A DNA stretch of 64,000 nt from Cercis canadensis (Eukaryota; Streptophyta; Magnoliopsida; Fabales; Fabaceae): contig QAOA01003625.1 in NCBI GenBank assembly GCA_003255065.1, forward strand, positions 108,041-172,040, written 5' to 3'. The notes beneath the pieces are model-generated. The model was not told the origin of the DNA. It saw nothing but the letters and a program-made list of their open reading frames with translations, and did not search any database. Shown here piece after piece: positions 1 to 12,502 of the stretch. The position numbers and the translations under genes are program-made. How positions within the stretch are numbered: position 1 is the first letter of the stretch; each line of letters starts with the position of its first letter.

Positions 1-652
1 TGATGTAGCGAGTGCATTGGAGTATCTTCATCATGGTTGTGAAACACCAATAGTTCACTGTGATATGAAGCCAAGCAATGTGCTCCTAGATGACAAGATG
101 GTGGGACATGTTGGGGACTTTGGATTGGCGAGATTCTTCCAAGAAGCCACTCAGAACTATTCTGTCCCTCAGTCAAGCACAATTGGAGTAAGAGGGACTA
201 TTGGTTACACTGCTCCAGGTATTTACACTTTCCAATTTCATTTCTCAAGATCATGCACAATTTCACCTTTATGCTGCTAATACACTTACTTCGCAGAGTA
301 TGGTATGGGAAATGAGGTGTCAACATCAGGAGATGTGTATAGCTATGGCATTCTCTTGTTGGAGATGTTCACTGGGAAGAGACCAACAGATGAAATGTTC
401 AAAGATGGCATGAATCTTCATACCTATGCAAAGATAGGTTTGCCAATGCTAGTAGAAAAAATTTTGGATCCAATTATTCTTCTTCTGGATCTCAACAATC
501 AAAGGAACTATCAGGTTGAGGAATGCTTGATTTCAATATTTGAAGTAGGATTAGCTTGCTCTGATGAATTGCCAAGTAAACGGATGAGTATGGAGGATGC
601 AACGGTTCAGCTCACCGCTGTTAAGAAAAAGCTTCTTAGTGGAGAGACATAA
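1..652 (+). CDS. LRR receptor kinase (class XII), 3' end only (RLK0)
   Basis: This is the C-terminal half of a plasma-membrane LRR receptor kinase whose 5' part lies outside the window. Exon positions 2-218 and 297-652 join at a GT-AG intron placed within GYTAP/EYG, the same place as in the two whole copies in the window. Visible kinase parts are the catalytic loop HCDMKPSN, the DFG of [10 protein letters not shown], the activation segment [11 protein letters not shown] and helix F residues [12 protein letters not shown]. Cys before the catalytic Asp makes it a non-RD kinase, as is usual for class XII immune receptors (FLS2, EFR, Xa21). Met replaces the usual Leu of HCDLKPSN; the copy at 16155 shares this. 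The frame is open to TAA at 650-652. Its downstream flank is duplicated after the copy at 16155. The class is clear; the ligand is unknown. Confidence 0.9.
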
Positions 653-790
653 GGTGTAGCTAATTAAGCTATCTCAATAATCCACCTGTGGTAAGTTTTG
701 CTGCTATTCATAGTTCAAAATTTAGACACAATAACAGTACTTTGCATTGATTTTGTTGTTGGATATGAATGGGACTTGTCCAAAGATGTA

Positions 791-2059
791 TGTTGTGAGA
801 AATCTTAACGCAAGTGTACGTTAACGTTTCCAAGTAATAAGATGAGATACAATTATCATTCCCACGAGGACTAATGTATCAGCTACTGAAATTGGATTAA
901 CCTTAATTTTATCTAATCAATCAATATGGAGATATTTTCAAGAAACAAGTAAAATAGGATGAAAACAAACTTAAACCAGCAAAATAACAAACTAAACCAG
1001 TAAAATGATAGAATTATCAAGAGAGAAAATATCTAGGGCTTTTGATTTCACCATAGCTATTTCGACTTGCTATTCCTAATTCATTAACCAAGAACAATCT
1101 TCCTAATTGCTAGCCAAGAACCCTAAATTATTTATTTGTCTTTCCCAAGGTCAAACAAAAGTATTTTTAAGTTATGAACCCACGATATTCCTATGTGAAT
1201 TGCGAACAACCTAGAAATTCACTTAATTCTATGGTTCTTTTTAAATAGCTACACAGGCCATAGAGGTATATTCCTATCCTACATGCAACCTATGTTCTTA
1301 ATCTCTATGATCTTTAATTACAAATTACCTCCCAGTCTCATTGTAATTATCTAATCAACTAATTGGTGATCAAGCAATTAGAAACATGAAGCTTTGAGAA
1401 GAAAAAGACAATTTAATAAAGGAGTTCTTGAATTAAAGAAATAGAAAATAACAAATCATCCTAGCTAGGCTACATCATAGCCCTAGAAGGGAATTTAGTT
1501 CATAGCAAAAAGGAAGAACAAGATAAAATTAAATCTAGACATGGTTCAAAGGGAAGAAGAATAAAAACTCTGAAGAGAAGCTCCCAATCTTCTTGTGCCC
1601 TTCTCCAATCATTGTTTTTGCTCTCCTTCTTGCCTCCAAAAAGTCCAGAGAAGAATCCCCTAAATTATTCCTAAAAGTCTCTATTTATAGCCCTAAGCAA
1701 AAGCCCTAAAGAAACTTAGGAAAAAGAACACGAATTCAGAAATCTGGTCACGGGCGCCGCGGCCCTCGCGCGTGGTACAAAAACACCAATTTTGTCGAAA
1801 ATGAGCGCCGCGGCCCTTCCTCTCGGGAATTGAAAGCTGAAAATCAATTATGAGCGCCGCGGCTCTTGATTTCTAGCGCCACGGCTCTTGGATTCTATCA
1901 AAACTTTTCATTTCTTCACTTCAAACCATGACACCTATGAACTTTCATTTAAACCTACAATTTAACAAAAACAATGCATTAGATGGCAACAAATCTCAAA
2001 GAACAACTAAATAATTAAGTGAAATATATCCAAAGAGTGGATGTAAAACCTACTCAACA
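791..2059 (-). repeat. LTR (3' LTR of the element)
   Basis: This 1269-base terminal repeat matches 6376-7644 over its whole length with about 29 differences by eye. It has TG...CA ends. GC-rich patches with repeated GCGCCGCGGC words near 1750-1890 stand out from the AT-rich surroundings and also occur in the other LTR. Confidence 0.92.
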
Positions 2060-3816
2060 AATACCCCCAAACTTAACATTTGCTTGTCCTCGAGCAAAGA
2101 AAGAGAGAAATTAAATTAAACTCAACAATTAACTAACAAAGTGAAAAATTTATTTGCTAACCATACAGGCTTCCAAGATCTCTATTAAGCACAACTCCTA
2201 GAAAATTTTCAAGATAGCATGAATGTGTATAATTTCAACCCAAAGTTAATCTCATCTCAATCTCACTAAAATTTCCTTTGTGTGTGTAAGTATAGCCCTT
2301 GCTTACCCTACTCTCTTCACTTAAATCAGATTATGCAAATAAGCTCATAAACACATATTCTCCACTTTTATTCTCTCAGAACCCCATATGCTTGCTTTTC
2401 ATGTCAATCTCCACTAGTGTAGGTATTTCACAATATTGAGGATTAAAAGGACTTTTGATAAGCTTGTAATGTGTGGCTGGGTTAAGGGTAGGATGATAGA
2501 TAAATATGTGGCTTAACTCACCATTCACACAAATTCAGTTTAGAGCAAATTAAGAGCACCCTTCTTTCTTTTCACTTCTAACTCCCCCAAACTTATTTTC
2601 TTCTTTACTTTGCCATCCACCAATAGAATTCTTACTTTCGGGCTACTACATCCCATACTCAATGCTTTCTAAGACATTTTTTTTCTTTTTGTTTCTTTTC
2701 AATATTTGCACAATTGTCTTTTCTTTTCATTGCAAAATATATATATTTTTTTCTTTATAGCAGGGATGTAGCTCTTGAATTTTCATTCTTTGGTGGTCAT
2801 TTCATTGAAATCTTCATTTTCTTTTCTTCACCAATTCTCCTTTTTTTTCCTAGCTCTAGATGCTCTTAAGGCTGAAATTGTGCTTTAGGTGAAAGGTTCA
2901 AGTCAAAAGATTATACAAAGGGCTAGGATCAGTGTAGGTGACAAAGAAACAGGCTAAATTAAGTTCAATGGGGTATGCTAGGGATAAAATATCATACAGA
3001 GGGATAACTAGAAAGGCTCAAACAAAACAAAAATAGCCTAAATCATCTACTTAATATTGTGCAGCCTAGGATTTCGCCTCGACTGATAATCAAGCAAGTT
3101 CTAGCATTCTTTGAGATTTTGAAATGACTTAATTCACATAATCATATCTAAGCATGCAGATTTCAAGTGAACAAGGCTATGTGCTCAATAATTCAGGAAA
3201 TTTCAGTTAGACAAAAATTAACACAGGAGTTAATTAGAAACACAAACACAAAATCTATTATTTTTCTAGAGCTATAAACAGTGAAAATCAATTTTATCAT
3301 TAGCCTAAGGTTAAACATAAAATTCTTCACTCTATTCTACTTTACAAGCAAAAGAAAAAAAATAAAAATTAAACATAAAAACTACCTAGAAAAGCATTTA
3401 AAGATACCCAATAAGTTAAGTGCAAGTCAATACAGCAGCTCAGAAAATAATTCCCCACCCCCAAACTTAAAGGAAACATTGTCCTCAATGTTTAAAGCAA
3501 AGAAGAAAAAAGATGTGAGGACTTCCCTGAAATGGAGATGGATCACTTTGCATCATCATCAGGTGGAGCTGTTGGGGAAATAAAAGTTATGGATTTTATA
3601 CCTGAAACATAAAAAAGATTAAACACACAAGCATGAAAATAAAATTAAACGACTAAACAAAACTTAAGAGAAATGGTTAAAAAGATTGGGTTGCCTTTCA
3701 CAAAGCGCTTGTTTTATAGTCCTCAGCCTAACTGTCTCTGGAATAAATTAACCAGGATCAAAAATAGCAGTGGAGGACTTCTGGAATTTTACTCCACTAT
3801 TTCTTTGAGCTTTGGA
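2060..3816. other. Internal non-coding part of the LTR element
   Basis: This stretch lies between the 3' LTR and the end of the protease region. It is AT-rich with pyrimidine runs near 2680-2860 and shows no conserved protein in any frame. A purine/pyrimidine-biased stretch next to the 3' LTR, around 2060-2110, is where a polypurine tract is expected on the minus strand. Confidence 0.6.
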
Positions 3817-6050
3817 TTATTGGCGAGTCTCTTTTAAGCTCCAAACTTTATTTATATCTCCAAAACAAACAGATTTTCTGAGATGCTCCAAAAGAATCTT
3901 TTGGAATGATGACTTCTTTTTCTTGTTTTTCTTGTGAGATTTAGCTATAAGCACTGGTCCAATCATTGGCTTCTTAGGAATTTTATCATCTTGGACCTCT
4001 AAATCAAGAGGCTTCTCCTTATTTGCCATCCTCATGGTGCGAGCTTCAATTGGGTCTTGTGATTTATTACTTCCATTTATAGTGTCAATTTTACAACAGA
4101 CACTCACTTTTTCTGGATGCTTTATTTCTTTGAAAACTTTGAAGGACACTTGATCACCTTGCACTCTGAAAGTAGGTTGGCCCTTTTGCACATCAATAAG
4201 AGCTTTCCCAGTTGCTAGAAATGGACAACCAAGAATGATTGAGATTTCTTGATCCTCCTCCATATCAAGCACAACAAAGTCTGTTGGGAAGATAAACTTG
4301 TCCACTTTGACTAATACATCCTCTAAGATTCCCCTTGGATACTTGATTGATCTATCTGCCAATGTCAAGGGGATGGAGGTCGGCTTGACTTCTCCTATAC
4401 CCAATTTCCTGAAAACAGAAAGAGACATAAGGTTAATACTAGCACCAAAATCACAAAGTGCCTTACCGAAAGATATATTGCCAATAGAACAAGGAATATT
4501 GAAACTCCCTGGATCTGTTAATTTTGGTGGCAATTTCTTTTGTAAGATTGCACTGCACTCCTCAGTAAGTGCCACAGTCTCATAATCCGCTAGCTTTCTT
4601 TTATTTGAGAGAATCCCCTTCATAAATTTCACGTAGCTAGGCATTTTCTCCAAAGCGTCTGCAAATGGGATGTTGATGTGCAGCTTCTTGAACACCTCCA
4701 GAAATTTAGAAAATTGATTATCCAGCTTCTTCTTTTGGAATCTTTGAGGGAACGGAAGAGGTGGGATATATGGTGGAGGATTGTCTGGGAATAACTTAGA
4801 TGTCTTCTCCACAGATTTCACAAGTGGTTCCACTGGGGTGTCTTGCTTTGTCTCAGGCTCAACTAACTTAATTGGCACATTCTTTGCAACTTTAAATGGT
4901 TCACCTAAAGTCTTACCATCACGAAGAGTGATAGCCATGACATGCTCTTTAGGATTCACCTCTGTATTGCTCGGCAAAGACCCATGTTGTCTGGTGCTAA
5001 GTATGCTAGATAATTGACCCACTTGTACTTCTAGGTTTCGAATGGAGGCGTCTGTTCTTGCCATAAACTGACTGGTGTTTATTGTTAACTGGGCAAGAGC
5101 ATCTTCCAAAGAGACTTTAGGTGGTGGTTGATCTTGCACTGGTGCCTGAGCAGAATTTTGATTATTTCTCCAAGAAAAATTAGGGTGATTTCTCCACCCC
5201 GGGTTGTATGTATTGGAGTAAGGGTTGTTCTGCTTGCTTGGGTTTCTCACAAAGTGTGCTTCCTCTGACTGAGATGGAGAGAATGGATTGCCAACTTGGC
5301 AATTTGAGCTAATATGAGGACCACCACAATGGTCACAATTCTCAGGAGGTGACTGAATGACGTTGATATTCCGAATGGTTAACTGCTTAGCTAGAGAGTC
5401 AATTTTAGCAGAAAAAGTTGTGAAAGCATCAACCTCATGAACCCCAAGTACCTTCCGTGAAGTGGACCTCTCAGTAGGCCACTGATAGGCATTGGTAGCC
5501 ATCTCTTCTAACAGGTCATTGGCATCCTCATATGTCTTCCTCATCAAAGATCCACCAACAGCGGCATCAACTAGTGTCTTGGTGGAGTTCAGCAACCCAT
5601 TATAAAATGTTTATAATTGTAGCCAGTCTGGAAGTCCATGGTGGAGGCATCTTCGAAGTAGCTCCTTGTACCGTTCCCAAGCCTCTTTAAGTGACTCATT
5701 TTCCTGTTGATAGAAAGTAGTGATGTCATTTCATAGCTTGGCGGTCTTAGCCGGTGGGAAAATTTTGGCCAAGAATTTTTAGGCCAAAATATCCCATGTG
5801 GTAATGGTCCCCGTTGGCAATGACTGTAGCCAAGATTTAGCTTTATCCCGTAGTGAGAATGGGAAGAGTCAGAGGTGAATGGCGTCATTACTAACCCAGT
5901 TGTGTTTGAAGGTATCGCATATCTCCACGAACCCAGAAATATGAGGATCAGGGTCTTCATTTGCTAAACCATTGAATGGGGCCGACTGGACCATGTGAAT
6001 TACCAATGGTTTGATCTTAAAGGAATTTGCTTCAATAGCCGGTCACCTTA
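3817..6050 (-). pseudogene. gag-aspartic protease region of the LTR element, fossil
   Basis: Read on the minus strand, the region shows a gag segment, a zinc-knuckle-like CDHCGGPHISSNC, an Asn/Pro-rich stretch (NNPYSNTYNPGWRNHPNFSW) and a retropepsin-like domain. The protease has the hallmark CDFGASINLM followed by PRGILEDVLVKVDKFIFP and ILGCPFLATGKALIDV. This arrangement is typical of gag-pro in plant Ty3/Gypsy elements. The longest open stretch is 3817-5595. The region looks broken overall and is treated as a fossil. No polymerase follows it. Confidence 0.85.
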
Positions 6051-6350
6051 TACCAAAAGTGGTGTCTGTGACTGAAGGTAGAGCATAATCACAGAGTGCC
6101 TTAGGAGGATTTTCTTCTACCATTGTGTTTGTCCAAATTCTGGTAAACTCTCTTCTTGTCTTTCTATTCTTTTGACAGGTCTTCTCTATCTCAGAATCAA
6201 GTGGGATTAGAAAGCTGCTTCCAGAATTTCTCATACACCAAAAGAAAACTCCTGAAAGTCTCAAACAATAAAACAATTAAATAGATCTATGAAAAATAAA
6301 CGATTAGACTAAAATCAAGATCACTGAGTATCGATATTGATAACAAATTA

Positions 6351-6375
6351 GTCCCCGACAACGGCGCCAAAAACT
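6351..6375 (-). other. Primer-binding-like site of the LTR element
   Basis: Directly inside the 5' LTR, the minus strand reads TTTTTGGCGCCGTTGTCGGG, a form common next to the 5' LTR of plant Gypsy elements. Which tRNA would prime it is not settled from the sequence. Confidence 0.65.
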
Positions 6376-7644
6376 TGTTGTGAGAAATCTTAACGCAAGT
6401 GTACGTTATCATTTCCAAGTAATAAGATGAGATACAGTTATCGTTCCCACGAGGACTAATGTATCAACTACCGAAATTGAGTTAACCTTAATTTTATCTA
6501 ATCAATCAATATGGAGATATTTTCAAGAAACAAGTAAAATAGGATGAAAACAAACTTAAACCAGCAAAATAACAAACTAAACCAGTAAAATGATAGAATT
6601 ATCAAGAGATAAAATATCTAGGGCTTTTGATTTCACCATAGCTATTCCGATTTGCTATTCCTAATTCATTAACCAAGAACAATCTTCCTAATTGCTAGCC
6701 AAGAATCCTAAATTATTTATTAGCCTTTCCCAAGGTCAAACAAAAGTATTTCTAAGTTATGAACCCACGATATTCCTATGTGAATTGCGAACAACCTAGA
6801 AATTCACTTAATTCTATGGTTCTTTTTAAATAGCTACACAGGCCATGGAGGTATATTCCTATCCTACATGCAACCTATGTTCTTAATCTCTATGATCTTT
6901 AATTACAAATTACCTCCCAGTCTCATTGTAATTATCTAATCAACTAATTGGTGATCAAGCAATTAGAAATATGAAGCTTTGAGAAGAAGAAGACAATTTA
7001 ATAAAGGAGTTCTTGAATTAAAGAAATAGAAAATAACAAATCATCCTAGCTAGGCTACATCATAGCCCTAGAAGGGAATTTAGTTCATAGCAAAAAGGAA
7101 GAACAAGGTAAAATTAAATCTAGACATGGTTCAAAGGGAAGAAGAATAAAAACTCTGAAGAGAAGCTCCCAATCTTCTTGTGCCCTTCTCCAATCCTTGT
7201 TTTTGCTCTCCTTCTTGCCTCCAAAAAGTCCAGAGAAGAATCCCCTAAATTATTCCTAAAAGTCTCTATTTATAGCCCTAAGCAAAAGCCCTAAAGAAAC
7301 TTAGGAAAAAGAACACGAATTCAAAAATCTGGTCACGGGCGCTGCGGCCCTCGCGCGTGGTACAAAAACACCAATTTTGTTGAAAATGAGTGCCGCGGCC
7401 CTTCCTCTCGGGAATTGAAGGCTGAAAATCAATTATGAGCGCCGCGGCTCTTGATTTCTAGCGCCACGGCTCTTGGATTCTATCAAAACTTTTCATTTCT
7501 TCAGTTCAAACCATGACACCTATGAACTTTCATTTAAACCTACAATTTAACAAAAACAATGCATTAGGTGGCAACAAATATCAAAGAACAACTAAATAAT
7601 TAAGTGAAATATATCCAAAGAGTGGATGTAAAACCCACTCAACA
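6376..7644 (-). repeat. LTR (5' LTR of the element)
   Basis: This 1269-base repeat pairs with 791-2059. The host sequence resumes at 7645 with ATGAATATCAAGG, the continuation expected from the uninterrupted paralogous flank at about 19396. Confidence 0.92.
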
Positions 7645-9134
7645 ATGAATATCAAGGTTAGTCTATTTATACTTATAACATTAATTATGAGTTGTAATAA
7701 TCTATGCACACATAATATCGTGTTGGTTTAAGCAAACCAATTTGTCTCTTGTTAACACAATATTAGTTACTCAAGCAATATGCGGTAATGTCAAACATAT
7801 ATAATAATAGAACAACGAAGAATAACTTGTTCCTGCTAGACCTCTTAGGTTCTAATTAATTGACCAAAGAATTGTATGTGAAACCAACAAATAACAAAAT
7901 TTTTACGGCCATGGCCTCGCAACTGAATTAATCAATGTAAATGAAAGTAAACTGACAAGCTATAAGTATTATCTACTGATATTCTACCAGGAAGCTTCAT
8001 GCTAGAATAGTTTAAAGCTACATTTAGTTGACGAATACTTGCATAGAAACTCTCTTAGAGAATGTAAAAAATATAGGAACTTTTCCTGTGCCAAAATTGA
8101 CAGAAGATGATGGTAATTTGAAATAAAGTTACTGATAGGAGCTGAACACATGTGTTTTTTAATTCTAACTATTATTTTTGAATGGTTCACACCACTTAAT
8201 TTACGGATAAGATCATAATATCTCATAATTTTGCAAGTAATTAAAGCCTTACTCAGACACTATTTCTCTACTTTTTTCCACAAATGTATCAAAATATGGT
8301 TTCTTTTATAAACAAACATGTAAAGAGCAACCTAAATAAAAAATTCAATCTTAAGAACACAACAAATTTACCTTGGGAGACTATGAAGTTTGAAGATATC
8401 TCCATCACTTCCAACTACTAAAGAACTATTCTTATTATCTTCCACATTGCTTCTTTAGCACGCGATCTGGACAAGTTCTTCATGACCATTTTTGTAGCAA
8501 TGGTAGAAATCAACATCCTCTTCGGCTTTGGGATTTAAGTCTTTTCAAATTCACTTATATGTCTTTTCTTTTCCAATGCTGATCTTGAACAACTATCACA
8601 AACCCTTTTTTACCAAAATAAAAAACCAAAAACAAACTAACGTGTACTCTTCTTGCCTTCTCATTCTCTTTAGTTACTTTTCTTTTGAGTTTTCACATCA
8701 TAAATTTTCAGAATTATTTTTTTTGGTTTGATGATTGGTCCATATGCAATGTCCATTGATATTTATTTTGCGTGATAGATACTATAGTCTTAGCCTTTTA
8801 ATAAGGATGTTCAAGTTAGAAAATCCAAAATTTTATACAAGCACATCTTTTTTTTTTTTTTTAAGAAAAAGTAATTTGTCCTACCATCTTACAAAATGGT
8901 GTGTGCACATTTAGTATAGAGGTATAAAAAATCTTGGTTATATTAAAAAAAATTAAAGGTAGTTAATTATAAATTTAATTCAAGATTCTTCATATTATAT
9001 ATATATAAGAGTTTTATTATTCCTAAGCTTTTGCTGTTAGAAGAAAGGGCAATTCAGTTCCAAATAATAGGGACTTTCAGTTTAATGCTTTTTATATCAT
9101 ATTAAATGACTAAAATACCTTTGAGTGCTATAAG
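7645..9134. repeat. Duplicated receptor 3' flank, copy a
   Basis: Together with 653-790 this stretch aligns closely with 19249-20535 plus 21926-22312, the flank downstream of RLK1. It has no convincing gene; the short open frames here are not conserved between the copies. It ends at a junction near 9134 with a fragment of the SDE3-like gene. The site matching the solo LTR insertion point of the other copy is intact here at about 8753-8770. Confidence 0.85.
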
Positions 9135-10179
9135 AGAGAGGAGCCCATTTCCTTTATCAAGGGACTTGGTGAATGCAAAACCTTCAGGTAATCAAGTTGA
9201 GCCATTTCAGGTAATTTTCCCTAGCTTCTAAATTGATATAATAGATGATACTGTGGTATTTAATTAGTTTTCGAATTGAAGTGTATTCGATTTCTTAATT
9301 TGTTCCATCTATTTTATTACTTGAGATACATTCTCTCTTAATATCTCCTTATTCTTTATTTTTTAAAGAAGCACCATCAAATTGTCAAGAACTGTTGTAT
9401 TCTTAAGGGCTGAGGAAACTGAATTATAGCAACTTCCCATTATCATTGACTTTCTCACTATATATATACCTGAAACTAACAACCTTCAATACTCAACAGA
9501 AGATTTAACAAGAGCTATTAATGGTATCTTTTTATTCTGCTTTATCAGTTTTCATCTTACAAATTTCTGTCAAAGTTGAGTAAGTATGCTGACCTGTTTA
9601 AGTCTTCAGCAATACAAAATCTAATGGAGAGATGAGGAAAAGAAGTTTACTAATACAGGAAGTGATTTTAAAACGCCTTCGGAAGTAATAGATTCAGCCT
9701 GAAACCACACAATCTTCTTGTACACCATCTTTCACTTCAAAGAAACCTCCTTTATCATCCGAAAAGCCAAAGCATCTTTTTCCATACCATCTTCAACTTC
9801 CAACCTCCAAGTCAGTTCTATGTCAGGATTCATCAAACTCAAAAAAGACACAGAGCAAGACAAATTATGTGCAGGTTGAAACATCATTAATATTTGCTAT
9901 ACGCAATGAAATCAAATCTTTGATCAAGAAGGACATTTTACCTCAAGTTCTGAAGCAACTTTTATCTCCCTTGTCATATAAGGATTACTTTGCAGCCCTT
10001 CTCTATGCTGAGGAATTCTACTTTGAGGTAATACTGAATAACCTACATTTATTTCTGCTTTATTTTTTCTTTCTCTAATTACCTTACCTCTTGTGTAAAT
10101 GGCATAATATTTCTTCTAAAAAATTTCAGTTGTATATAAATTTTTTATGAGTTTGATGTCAATGATGAATACATGGAAC

Positions 10180-10548
10180 TGTTGGAAAGAGTAATTTGGA
10201 ATTATTAGAGAAATTCATATATAGACTTTTAGTTCTCCTAAGATTCCGAGTTATTTGAAAAATTGTCATAAGTGAGAAGTATTTAGTTTTATATTTCTAG
10301 AGTTAATAAATTAGTGAGTCTAGAAGTTTCTATATCTAGTATAATTAAACAGGAGTTATTTGGGATTGTGGGATTGGGATTGAGATTCTCCCCCAAGGGA
10401 TGAGAGGTCACTTGTAGATAGAGGAGTGGGTGCAAGTGAGTGCCTCCCCCACTGACCAGGACGTCAACTGGCATTGAGAGAAAAGATATTGTATAGGTTT
10501 TTATGGCTTTCCCTTGTATGTAAGATATTATTAAAGATGAAGAGTATA
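10180..10548 (+). mobile_element. Copia-type LTR fragment, fossil
   Basis: The segment starts TGTTGGAAAG and interrupts sequence shared with the paralogous introns. It is followed at 10549-10566 by TGATATCAAAGTTAGAAC, which resembles the TGGTATCAGAGC primer-binding site of Copia elements. The paralogous intron sequence resumes near 10690. No internal coding part remains. The family call is tentative. Confidence 0.45.
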
Positions 10549-11883
10549 TGATATCAAAGTTAGAACAAAGGCATATCTTTAGAAACAGGAGTCATCTCAC
10601 AGTATTTGGAGCCACTTCCATTCATGATATTCCATTTTTCTAATTTAAATAGCCGAAAGTGAATTGACTTCCATTCCAGTCTTGTCTAACTTCGACATAT
10701 CTTGTGGTTTCAGATTGATAACTATGGGTGGGAGAGGATAAAATTCTTCCTGCACTTTTGATCTAGTTGGTTCCTTGACACTTTTGTCTTCTAACAAGGC
10801 AAACTTTACATAATACTTCAAGGTTTACAAAGTTTTCTCTAGAACTTAACTCCATCAAAACAAAGAGTCTTAATCCTTTTGTGTTATGTACTCTTTCATT
10901 TTTTCCTGCAATAAATTCTTTGATCTAATTTACTTAGAAATGGAACAATTTCGAACTGAAGAATGTGATTTTGGAGTTACAAGAAGCAAAAGTCTCTGAG
11001 AAATATAAAAACTTTTGTTGTGTTTGAGGTTAATTTATTAGAGAGAGGCACTCATTTTCTTTTATCAAGGGACTTAGTATATGCAAAGCCTTCAGATAGC
11101 GAAGTTAAGTCATTTTAGGTAATTTTTTTTAGCTTCTAAATGAATATAATAGATGATGATTTGGTATTTAGCTTTCCAACTGAAGCAGATTTGATATATT
11201 TTTTTTTGTTCAATTTTATCGTTTGAGATACTCTCTCTCACATCTTCATATTTTCGTTCTTTTTTTTCTTTAAAATAAAAAAACCTCGCTTATTATCAAA
11301 TTGTCAAGAAGTGTTGAATTCTTTAAGGCTGAGGAACTGAATTATAGTAACTTCCTATTACCTTTCACTTTCTTACTATACATACCTATAAGTAGCCTTC
11401 AACACTCAACTCAAAAGACTAAATGCGAGGTCTTGGTGGTATCTTGATCAGTTTTCATCTTACAAATTTTTGTCAAAGTTGAGTAAGAATACAAACCTCT
11501 TTAAGTATTGTCATCTTCATACCCTCATTTACCTCTAATCACATGGCCTCCATTATTTTCTTCAGCAAGACAATATGTAATAGAGAGCAGAGGAAAGTAT
11601 ACTGGTTTACTAGTACAGGAAAAGATTTTAAAGCCCCTTTGGAAATCACCAATTCAACCTACATATTTCAATAAAGACTATACCAACTCCAAAAGCATAC
11701 AAATTATTACATAACGTGACCTCCTGATAGATTTTCTATTCAGCCTCCTTCTTGTCTGAACATTAGGACACAGCTTTTTTTCTTTTTTTTTCGTTGCCAG
11801 CTCTTAGCAGCTGGTTCTTTACTCAATTTCTTCTCCTAAATATACTAACCATCATTCTATCTTTCAAAGGAATGAACATGTTG

Positions 11884-12502
11884 TTGATACCCAATTTTGT
11901 CCGGGTCAACTTAGTTTGATTTAAATTTGTTGATACTCAAATTTACACTCATTTCATACAAAATTATTTTCCATTGATAGTTTGGGCTAAGTCTCACAAT
12001 TTTATTTTTGTACATTGATCTTTTGATTTTTTTTGGAGGCCCAAGTCAAATATCTTAAATACTACCAAATAAAAACAGAAATATAAACACAAATTGAAAT
12101 AGCTATTAAAGAATATTTTTCATTTTTTCAAAATAAAAGATCATGTCCGAGCTTCAGTAAAAATAGACATAAGGAATTAAATGAAACAGGGTGCAGCAAG
12201 CAACCCTTTCAGCTTTTTCTGTTGGCAACTTAGCCCCAATTCCGCTGCTCCGTCGGGTTATGCCACCATTTGTTGACCAAGCATCATTGCCACATTTGGC
12301 TATAAAAGGAAGAAGGAGAGTTTAGCAATTAACCATGACCTTCGGCTATAAAAGGCCTCTCAAAGCAAAGCAAGAAACGGGGACGGAGGGAACACATATT
12401 TTTCCCCATATACTTGTGAGAAATCTGAAAAATAGAGGTGAAATTCTGGAAAAACAAAGAAAATCATTGATAAACATTGGGTATTTTTCTCCATACACAT
12501 AT
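11884..12502 (+). mobile_element. Possible LTR-like insertion, fossil
   Basis: This block is absent from the matching intron of the intact SDE3-like gene. It begins TGTTGATACCCAATTTTG, a common start of plant LTRs, and holds two copies of GGCTATAAAAGG at 12298 and 12344. A segment of about 90 bases (TCGTTGCCAGC...) is repeated on both sides, at 11795 and 12504. That is too long for a target duplication, so the mode of insertion is unclear. Confidence 0.35.

Larger units (their letters stand above)
791..7644 (-). mobile_element. Ty3/Gypsy-like LTR retrotransposon, gag-protease type, fossil
   Basis: Two 1269-base LTRs in direct orientation (791-2059 and 6376-7644) begin TGTTGTGAGA and end CTCAACA. 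They flank an internal region read on the minus strand, so the right-hand LTR is the 5' one. Near-matching five-base target duplications (ATGTA and ATGAA) lie outside. A primer-binding-like stretch follows the 5' LTR, and a gag-protease region fills 3817 to about 6050. I recognise no reverse transcriptase, RNase H or integrase, so it resembles non-autonomous gag-only elements of the Athila/Tat kind; the lineage is an inference. The coding part looks broken in a few places. I count about 29 LTR differences (about 2.3 percent), which suggests an insertion one to a few million years ago, depending on the rate used. It sits inside the 3' flank of RLK0. Confidence 0.88.
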
